Assembly: GCA_903957805.1 (NCBI GenBank)
Contig: CAJBQQ010000171.1
Location: 1-5,187, forward strand
Reading direction: 5' to 3'
DNA: 5,187 nucleotides
DNA from: an uncultured Pseudomonadota bacterium
Lineage (GTDB): Bacteria; Pseudomonadota; Gammaproteobacteria; Burkholderiales; Nitrosomonadaceae
A model generated the notes under the pieces. It was not told where the DNA came from and did no database searches. It saw only the letters and a list, made by a program, of their open reading frames with translations. Both the position numbers and the translations under genes were made by a program. Shown piece by piece: positions 1 to 5,187 of the stretch (positions are counted from its first letter, which is position 1; every line of letters starts with the position of its first letter).

Positions 1-759
1 GGGTGCCGGATTCTTTCCGAGTAATACGTTAAGTTCATTCTCTTTTTGAATTACCTGACGTTCTATCTCAGCCAATCTGGCAGATACATTTGCACGTTCT
101 GCTTCGAATTGGTCGGCATCGAGCCGAGAGATCACGCCTCCCCGTAAGCGATGCTGGGAAAGAGCAACTGTTTCCTCCCACGACAGAAGGGTACGGCGGG
201 TAATCTCTAACTGCATATCAAGTTGTAGAAGATCGAAATAGGATTGAGCTACACCGCTCACCAGTGTGAGGACAACGGCTCGGCGATTCTCCTCGCGTGC
301 TAGTAAATCAGCGCGAGCCGCTTCATTGGCTCGGCGGACTCGGCCCCAGATATCAATCTCCCAGTTCAGAGTTCCTTGCCCAAAATAGCTGAAGGGTGTC
401 GGAAATCCTGGCACGACAAATCCGCCGAGAGTGCCGAAAGCGGGGGCATTTGTACTTACATTGATCCCAGGTAAGAAATCTGCACGTGCCATGAATATGC
501 GCGCCTGAAATTCTTCCATGCTTGCTACGGCCTGTTTCAGATCCTTATTTTCTGCTAACGCTTGCCGGATTAAAAGCTGTAGCTGTTCGTCATGTAATAA
601 CTCCCACCAGGGGAGATTGGCTATCGATTCTCCCTCTATTTCTGCCATGCGAAAGTTATCAGCCGTTTCGATCTTGGGACGCTCGTAGTTAGGTCCCATG
701 GCGCAAGAGGATAGTAGCAGGCTGAACAGCACCAGCAATATACGGGGTTGCAGTTTCAT
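1..759 (-). CDS. RND efflux outer-membrane channel lipoprotein, NodT/OprM type (3' end outside window)
   Basis: This is the outer-membrane exit duct of a tripartite efflux pump. In the family, three copies form a beta-barrel plus a long periplasmic alpha-barrel that receives substrate from the adaptor/pump. The frame is open from the ATG at 759 to the window edge, giving 253 residues, about half of the usual 460-500. Residues 1-18 form a lipoprotein signal peptide: a basic start (MKLQPR), a hydrophobic core, and lipobox LSSC with the acylated Cys at 19. The mature start CAMGPNYERP is typical of NodT-family channels. The first OEP repeat spans roughly residues 55-250, with the characteristic NWEIDIWGRVRRANEAA segment at about 140-156, a YFDLL segment, and LLGKNPAP at the visible end, where the first repeat normally closes. 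The start is supported by the signal peptide and by an ATGA overlap with the pump stop, which suggests translational coupling. The second repeat is missing only because the window ends. Confidence 0.95.
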   Translation of the reverse strand, partial: MKLQPRILLVLFSLLLSSCAMGPNYERPKIETADNFRMAEIEGESIANLPWWELLHDEQLQLLIRQALAENKDLKQAVASMEEFQARIFMARADFLPGINVSTNAPAFGTLGGFVVPGFPTPFSYFGQGTLNWEIDIWGRVRRANEAARADLLAREENRRAVVLTLVSGVAQSYFDLLQLDMQLEITRRTLLSWEETVALSQHRLRGGVISRLDADQFEAERANVSARLAEIERQVIQKENELNVLLGKNPAP

Positions 760-3700
760 TGGGTTTCTTCTGCTGATTTTTCAGCGGGATGTTTTACATG
801 TTTACGTGTGAACCAGGCAAAGAATAGTGGGATGAATATGGTGGCTACGAATGTAGCCAGTAACATGCCGCCGAATACTCCTGTTCCCATGGAGCGACGT
901 GCAGCCGCCCCTGCCCCAGTGGCGATCACCAACGGTACTACACCCAGAACAAACGCCATCGATGTCATTACGATCGGGCGGAAGCGTAGTTGCGCTGCTT
1001 CGATTGCCGCCTGAGCAGCCGGCATACCTTGCTTCATCTTTTGACTTGCAAACTCAACAATCAGGATCGCATTCTTTGCCGCTAACCCGATCAGCGTCAC
1101 TAGACCGATCTGGAAGTAGATATCGTTAGGCATGTCGCGCAGCAATATTGCCAGTAATGCACCTGCCATTGCGAACGGCACCGCCATGATGACGGCTAAT
1201 GGCAATACCCAGGTTTCAAACTGCGCAGCCAGAATCAGGAATACCATAACAATGGCGAAGCTGAAGGCAAAAACTGCGGCAGAGCCGGTACGTTTCTCCT
1301 GGTACGCTTGACCTGTCCACGCGATCTGGTAACCAGCAGGCAAGTTTCGTTCGGCGATCTCTTCGACCATTGCAATAGCGTCACCCGAACTCACACCGTG
1401 AGCGCCACCACCATATATCTTTGCAGCTAGTAACCCGTTATAACGATTCAATTGTTCTGCGCCAACGACATCAGTCACTGTGCTTAAGGCTGACAATGGA
1501 ATCATTGCACCAGAACGTGCGCGCACATAGACTCTTCCTAGATCCTCTGGTTTCATTCGGTATTCGGCATCCGCTTGTAATTGCACCCGATAAGTGCGTC
1601 CAGAGCGGTTGAAATCATTGATGTAGAGGGAGCCCATCGTGCTTTGCAAGGTGGCATAAATATCGGCGACGGCGACACCCTGCGAAATTGCTTTGGCTTC
1701 ATCGACTTCGACAAATAATTGTGGAACAGTCGGACGGAAGAAAGTATTAATACCAGCCAGTCTCGGTTCTTGATTCAATGCTGAGATGAAGTCATTGACC
1801 ACGCTGGCCAGACGCAGTGGATCGGAGTCTTCCCTGCTCTGTACATAGACCTCAAAGCCACCAGCATTCCCCAATCCACTGATTGCGGGTGGATTGAAAG
1901 CAATGGCCAGACCATCCGGCTGCATCATACCAATGCTAAATAGCTTCTTAACGATATCATCTGCAGTTGCCGTGCGTTCAGACCAGTCGGTCATTCGGAC
2001 AAACATGGTTGCTGCATTAGTCTTGTTACCACCGCCAAAAAGATCAAACCCATTTACAGCGAATTGAAAAGCCACTGCCGGATCTTCTGCCATAGTGGCC
2101 CGGATCGAGTCAGTAGTTTTAACGGTGCGGCTTAATGTTGCGCCATCAGGCATGATGACCGCGGTTATGACGTATCCTTGGTCTTCGGCTGGGACAAATC
2201 CAGCTGGGATGGTTTTAATTAAATAAGCCACGCCACCAATAATCAGCATAAATGCTATCGCGCTGATAATGGTATGACGAAGTGTTAGACCAACCATGTG
2301 AACATAGAAATTCCTAACGCGCTCAAATCCATAATTAAAGGGCTGGAAGAATCGGGATGTTCCGTGAACAGACTTCAGCAGTAGTGCGCACAAGGCTGGA
2401 GTCAAGGTCAGTGCAACCACGCCGGAAATAACTCCGGCCACGGCCAGTGTGACCGCAAACTGACGGTAGAGTTCGCCGGCTATACCACCTAGGAAAGCAA
2501 CCGGCAGAAATACCGCAACCAAGACTAAGGTCATTGCAATGACCGCTCCGGACACCTGTTGCATCGCTTTAATTGCTGCATCAACTGGGGAGAGTTTTTC
2601 TTCTGCCATTAATCGTTCTATGTTTTCTAGCACGACAATCGCATCATCCACCACGATACCGATGGAAAGGACCATGGCAAAAAGTGTCAAGGTATTGATG
2701 GAAAAATCGAGTATCCATAAACCGGCAAAAGTGCCGATGAGAGAAATGGGCACCGCAATAATCGGAATTAATGTCGCACGCCAGTTCTGCAGGAATACAA
2801 AGACTACTAGAATCACCAGGATCATCGCTTCGCCCAGTGTTTTGACTACTTCCCAGATCGAAGCCTTTACGAAATCACTGGTATCGTAGGGGATCTCGTA
2901 ATCAATTCCCTCCGGAAAGCGGTGTTTGAGCTCACCCATTTTTACTTTAATGGCGTGCGCAGTATCCAGAGCATTCGATCCGATTTGTAAGTAAATTACG
3001 ACGCCGACCCCCGGCTCTCCATTCAGTAGGGTGCGTATGTTGTAGTCTTGAGAACCTAGTTCAATCCGTGCTACATCTTTAAGATAGAGCGCTCCGCGTG
3101 GACCATCGGCGCGCAGGATGATATTGCCAAATTGTTCGGGTTCGAGCAGACGACCCTCGGCCCTGACGGTGTAGACCAGTTGCTGATCATCAGGTGCTGG
3201 TTGCTGCCCAATCTTGCCGGCGGCGTACTGTGCATTCTGCGTCTGTATAGCTGCCGCAATGTCACTGGTGGTGATGCCCAGCTGTGCCATACGATCAGTA
3301 CGTAGCCAGATTCTCATGGAATAGTCTTGTGCACCAAAAATGCGTGCTTCACCGACACCCTTGGTGCGCTTTAATTCGTCTAGGACATTGAGAGTGACGT
3401 AATTGCTTAGAAAAAGCGGATTGTGTTTCTGATCTTTGGAGGTCAGCATCACGACCAATAGAAGATCGGTCGAGCGTTTTTGTACCACGATACCGGTACG
3501 GCGGACCTCATCAGGCAAGCGTGGCAGCGCAATATTGAGTCGGTTACTTACATTGAAAGTGGCCCTGTCAATATCAGTGCCAATCTCAAACGTGGCGGTG
3601 ATGGTCAGCGTTCCACTGGAGTCTGCGCTTGAATCAAAATAGAGCAGTCCCTCGATGCCGCTTAGTTGTTCCTCAATGGGGGCAGCAACAGTTTTAGAGA

Positions 3701-3869
3701 GAGTTTCCGCACTCGCTCCAGGGAAGGTGGCAGTCACTACCACAGTGGGAGGTGCGATTTGTGGGTACTGTGCGATCGGCAACTGCACCGCAGCGGCGAG
3801 TCCCGCCAGCACGATGATCATGGACAAGACCGATGCAAATATTGGCCGAGTAATAAAGAATCTGGTCAT
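756..3869 (-). CDS. RND multidrug-type efflux pump, inner-membrane subunit (AcrB/HAE-1 family)
   Basis: This is a proton-driven inner-membrane pump that captures hydrophobic or amphiphilic compounds from the periplasm and membrane and passes them to the channel. It is complete at 1037 residues, close to AcrB (1049). The topology is typical: TM1 at about 10-29, a large periplasmic loop, TM2-TM6 at about 342-497, TM7 at about 535-553, a second loop, and TM8-TM12 at about 862-1020. Proton-relay residues are present: Asp408-Asp409 in GIVVDDAIVV (TM4), Lys932 in LAAKNAIL (TM10), and Arg964 in RFRPIVMTS. The DD pair and drug-type porter loops place it in HAE-1 rather than the heavy-metal group. The ATG at 3869 is supported by a Shine-Dalgarno site and by TM1 beginning right after MTRFFITRP. 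No in-frame ATG, GTG or TTG lies in the 28-base gap after the adaptor. The substrate cannot be read from sequence, and two pocket aromatics appear replaced by Leu. Assignment to family is firm; a gene symbol would be a guess. Confidence 0.97.
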   Translation of the reverse strand: MTRFFITRPIFASVLSMIIVLAGLAAAVQLPIAQYPQIAPPTVVVTATFPGASAETLSKTVAAPIEEQLSGIEGLLYFDSSADSSGTLTITATFEIGTDIDRATFNVSNRLNIALPRLPDEVRRTGIVVQKRSTDLLLVVMLTSKDQKHNPLFLSNYVTLNVLDELKRTKGVGEARIFGAQDYSMRIWLRTDRMAQLGITTSDIAAAIQTQNAQYAAGKIGQQPAPDDQQLVYTVRAEGRLLEPEQFGNIILRADGPRGALYLKDVARIELGSQDYNIRTLLNGEPGVGVVIYLQIGSNALDTAHAIKVKMGELKHRFPEGIDYEIPYDTSDFVKASIWEVVKTLGEAMILVILVVFVFLQNWRATLIPIIAVPISLIGTFAGLWILDFSINTLTLFAMVLSIGIVVDDAIVVLENIERLMAEEKLSPVDAAIKAMQQVSGAVIAMTLVLVAVFLPVAFLGGIAGELYRQFAVTLAVAGVISGVVALTLTPALCALLLKSVHGTSRFFQPFNYGFERVRNFYVHMVGLTLRHTIISAIAFMLIIGGVAYLIKTIPAGFVPAEDQGYVITAVIMPDGATLSRTVKTTDSIRATMAEDPAVAFQFAVNGFDLFGGGNKTNAATMFVRMTDWSERTATADDIVKKLFSIGMMQPDGLAIAFNPPAISGLGNAGGFEVYVQSREDSDPLRLASVVNDFISALNQEPRLAGINTFFRPTVPQLFVEVDEAKAISQGVAVADIYATLQSTMGSLYINDFNRSGRTYRVQLQADAEYRMKPEDLGRVYVRARSGAMIPLSALSTVTDVVGAEQLNRYNGLLAAKIYGGGAHGVSSGDAIAMVEEIAERNLPAGYQIAWTGQAYQEKRTGSAAVFAFSFAIVMVFLILAAQFETWVLPLAVIMAVPFAMAGALLAILLRDMPNDIYFQIGLVTLIGLAAKNAILIVEFASQKMKQGMPAAQAAIEAAQLRFRPIVMTSMAFVLGVVPLVIATGAGAAARRSMGTGVFGGMLLATFVATIFIPLFFAWFTRKHVKHPAEKSAEETQ
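765..770 (-). promoter_or_regulatory. Weak ribosome binding site and coupled start of the channel gene
   Basis: On the minus strand a purine run GAAGAA lies five bases before the ATG at 759, inside the last codons of the pump gene. It is a poor Shine-Dalgarno match. The start ATG overlaps the pump stop TGA as ATGA (756-759), so translation of the channel is probably coupled to termination on the pump. Confidence 0.5.
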
Positions 3870-3875
3870 GCGGCT

Positions 3876-3879
3876 TCCT
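3876..3879 (-). promoter_or_regulatory. Ribosome binding site of the RND pump gene
   Basis: On the minus strand the sequence reads AGGA, then six bases (AGCCGC), then the ATG at 3869. The spacing is near ideal and decides this start. The site lies within the 28-base gap after the adaptor stop, so the pump can be initiated independently on the shared transcript. Confidence 0.75.
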
Positions 3880-3897
3880 GCTGATGAACAGTCATAC

Positions 3898-5187
3898 TCA
3901 CTTGCTCGGTGGTTCCTTAAAGGCTAAGGTACGGGTGATATGCAGGATGTCAACATCCTGTCTGATTTTGGCTGGAAAGGGCGCAAATCCACTCTGACCG
4001 GCAAGCTTTGCAAAGCGTATCGCTTCCTCATCCAGAGCCTTGTTTCCCGAGGATCGATTGATCTCAATAGATTCCAAGCTGCCATCCGACCTGATGCCGA
4101 GGGTGAATTGCACAGTCCCGGATAATTTTCCTTGTTTAACAAGTTCTGGATAATGGAGTTTCTCAAGTTGTTCCATCTTTAGTCGCCAGTCTTTAACGTA
4201 GTTGACGAACTGGGGTTCCTTCGTATGAGAACCGATAAATTTACGTTTTGGTCGCTTCACATAAGCTTCGTAATCCTGAGTAATCTGAGCTTTTGCAGCA
4301 GACTCGGTTTGTTCTGGTAATTTTGTTGGCGCTATTTCGGGTGGTGGCGTTGGGATAATCTCAGGCGCTGGTATCGATGCCACTTCTGTTTGTTTTGTCG
4401 GTGTTACCTCGGGTGTATCTTTCGGGACCACCTCTGGCGCTACCTCTGGCGGAACTGCCGGTGTTGGTTTTGGTGTTTCTGCTGGCACTACCTTAAGTGC
4501 TTGGATCGGTGTTGTGACGGTTTCTTGCGGAGAGACGGGGGCGCTCGGACGGAGTTTAATAATATTATTTGTTATTACCTTATCACCCGCTTTAAGTCCT
4601 TCAAGAATTACCCAGTTGGTGCCTATCCAATTGTCAGCTACGACGGGACGAACGGTCGCTTCGTTCTTTTCATTCACTATGTATACGAATCGCCCTAGAT
4701 CAGATGTTATTACTGCGGTCTGTGGTATGACAAAAACACCGTTGCGCTCACCCGTGGTTACGCGCACACGTACAAACTGTCCTGGCAATAATCGCTGATC
4801 AGCATTCTCAAAAGTTGCGCGCAGCATCTGAGTACCTAGTAAAGGATCAATTCTGCTTGCAGCAAAATTTAATTGTCCCTTTTGTTGATACTCCGTCCCG
4901 TCGGGCAATATCACAGTGACTTGCTGTACATTTTGTTCCGTCAGATGGCCGCCGAATCTCACTAATTCATTATTGGATAAGCTGAAACGTACCCAGATCT
5001 GGGATACTTGGACGATGGTCGTGAGTAAACTATTGTTGGCCGTTACCAGCGCTCCTTCGGAAAATTGAAAATGACCTGATACCCCTGCGACCGGTGCTGT
5101 CACGGTTGAGTATGAGAGATTAAGCTCGGCGTCTCGTACGCGTACTTCGGCCTGTTGCAGGGCAGCGCTTGCGATTTCATTATCCGA
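3898..5187 (-). CDS. RND efflux periplasmic adaptor fused to a TonB C-terminal domain (5' end outside window)
   Basis: The adaptor joins the inner-membrane pump to the outer-membrane channel. The visible 429 residues start inside the protein; the frame is open to the right edge, so the GTG at 5103 (visible residue 29) is internal and not a start. Visible residues 1-24 are the end of the alpha-helical hairpin. Residues 26-61 are the second lipoyl half (TAPVAGVSG, EGALV), 62-147 the beta-barrel (SQIWVRFSLS, LLPGQFVRVRV), and 148-211 the membrane-proximal domain (VFVIPQTAV, GLKAGDKVI). Ordinary adaptors stop shortly after this. Here the frame continues with a proline-rich linker (214-291), a basic segment (309-319) and a TonB-type C-terminal domain (about 329-423, with YP at 346-347 and DILHITRT near the end). 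No hydrophobic helix occurs in the extension. The stop lies 28 bases before the pump start, so the fusion sits in the normal adaptor slot. The adaptor part is certain. The TonB assignment is strong by motif, but the function of the fusion is unknown. Confidence 0.93.
   Translation of the reverse strand, partial: SDNEIASAALQQAEVRVRDAELNLSYSTVTAPVAGVSGHFQFSEGALVTANNSLLTTIVQVSQIWVRFSLSNNELVRFGGHLTEQNVQQVTVILPDGTEYQQKGQLNFAASRIDPLLGTQMLRATFENADQRLLPGQFVRVRVTTGERNGVFVIPQTAVITSDLGRFVYIVNEKNEATVRPVVADNWIGTNWVILEGLKAGDKVITNNIIKLRPSAPVSPQETVTTPIQALKVVPAETPKPTPAVPPEVAPEVVPKDTPEVTPTKQTEVASIPAPEIIPTPPPEIAPTKLPEQTESAAKAQITQDYEAYVKRPKRKFIGSHTKEPQFVNYVKDWRLKMEQLEKLHYPELVKQGKLSGTVQFTLGIRSDGSLESIEINRSSGNKALDEEAIRFAKLAGQSGFAPFPAKIRQDVDILHITRTLAFKEPPSK
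3919..4263 (-). other. TonB-type C-terminal domain with preceding basic segment, at the end of the adaptor
   Basis: This stretch encodes visible residues 309-423. A basic KRPKRKFIG segment is followed by NYVKDWRLKMEQL, then the core with the conserved YP near its start (346-347), a beta-strand and DG turn (IRSDGSLESIEI), a helix (ALDEEAIRF), and a last strand ending DILHITRTLAF. In TonB-family proteins this alpha/beta domain contacts TonB boxes of outer-membrane receptors, and peptidoglycan binding has also been reported. The basic segment plus the DILHITRT ending resembles betaproteobacterial TonB-family proteins from memory. Only the N-terminal membrane helix, which normally couples TonB to ExbB/ExbD, is absent. 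A six-residue tail, KEPPSK, follows the domain. Confidence 0.85.
4315..4548 (-). other. Proline/glutamate-rich linker inside the adaptor-TonB protein
   Basis: This stretch encodes visible residues 214-291 of the adaptor. By direct count 22 of 78 residues are proline, and there are five PE(V/I) units at irregular spacing (for example PEVAP, PEVTP, PEIIP, PEIAP). It is probably an extended, disordered periplasmic tether. If mostly in polyproline-like conformation (about 0.3 nm per residue), it could reach some 20 nm, the order of the periplasm width. Proline-rich tethers of this kind are the hallmark of TonB between its membrane anchor and C-terminal domain, and are not a normal part of RND adaptors. 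Confidence 0.85.
4430..4451 (-). repeat. Short 12-base-period direct repeat in the linker
   Basis: The 10-base unit acctctggcg (plus strand) occurs at 4430-4439 and again at 4442-4451. It encodes adjacent PEV units of the linker. A small in-frame duplication is the simplest reading, consistent with growth of a low-complexity tether. Looser copies of the PE codon pair occur elsewhere in the linker but are diverged. Confidence 0.6.

Noticed and set aside
748..1014. Plus-strand ORF of 88 codons over the end of the pump gene
   Set aside because: It is antisense to the conserved TM11-TM12 region and the pump-channel overlap, with no sign of independent coding.
2539..2889. Plus-strand ORF of 116 codons inside the pump gene
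   Set aside because: It is fully antisense to the conserved TM2-TM5 region of the pump, with low-complexity Ser/Thr/Met composition typical of antisense frames over membrane helices.
3924..4166. A separate small minus-strand gene in another frame over the TonB-like domain, or a frameshift
   Set aside because: The TonB motifs are all in the adaptor frame. The 80-codon alternative frame has no recognisable motif, and no frame change is needed to read from the adaptor into the tail.
4200..4560. An internal start that would produce the TonB-like domain as a separate protein
   Set aside because: No Met codon occurs in frame across the linker; the first is inside the domain at visible residue 338. 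I see no ribosome site paired with an alternative start.
4390..4698. Cys/Trp-rich plus-strand ORF of 102 codons
   Set aside because: It lies antisense to the proline-rich linker and membrane-proximal region. Its Cys/Trp content is what the complement of Pro/Glu-rich codons gives, and it has no supporting ribosome site or recognisable domain.
3898..5103. The adaptor starting at the GTG at 5103 as a 401-residue protein
   Set aside because: The frame is open upstream to the window edge and encodes the end of the adaptor hairpin and the lipoyl entry. The GTG is the Val of a conserved lipoyl strand, so the gene is simply cut by the window.

Overview
The window holds one operon segment, read entirely on the minus strand, that encodes a tripartite RND multidrug-type efflux system in the order adaptor, pump, outer-membrane channel. 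In transcription order these are: (1) a periplasmic adaptor (membrane fusion protein), 3898-5187, whose N-terminus lies beyond the right edge; (2) a complete 1037-residue inner-membrane RND pump of the AcrB/HAE-1 type, 756-3869; (3) an outer-membrane lipoprotein channel of the NodT/OprM type, 1-759, whose C-terminal half lies beyond the left edge. The genes are tightly packed, with a 28-base gap between adaptor and pump and an ATGA stop/start overlap between pump and channel. No stretch over 300 bases lacks a gene, and I see no RNA gene, mobile element, CRISPR array, terminator or promoter.

The unusual element is the adaptor. After the normal end of an AcrA-like fold (lipoyl end, beta-barrel, membrane-proximal domain), the same open frame continues for about 215 residues. 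This extension is a proline/glutamate-rich linker, then a basic segment, then what reads as a complete TonB C-terminal domain. The adaptor therefore appears to be an AcrA-TonB fusion. A known efflux role (adaptor bridging pump and channel) is combined with a domain that normally reaches across the periplasm to touch outer-membrane receptors. It carries no second membrane helix. The domain hangs from the membrane-proximal end of the adaptor, much as it hangs from the inner membrane in ordinary TonB.

The organism is a Gram-negative proteobacterium. The TonB-like tail has features I associate from memory with betaproteobacterial TonB-family proteins: an RPKRKFIG-like segment, a YVxDWR-like segment, a DILHITRT ending, and an RSSG after the DG turn. 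Together with roughly balanced base composition, this suggests Betaproteobacteria, perhaps a Nitrosomonas-like lineage. The class-level guess is moderately supported; the genus-level guess is weak.
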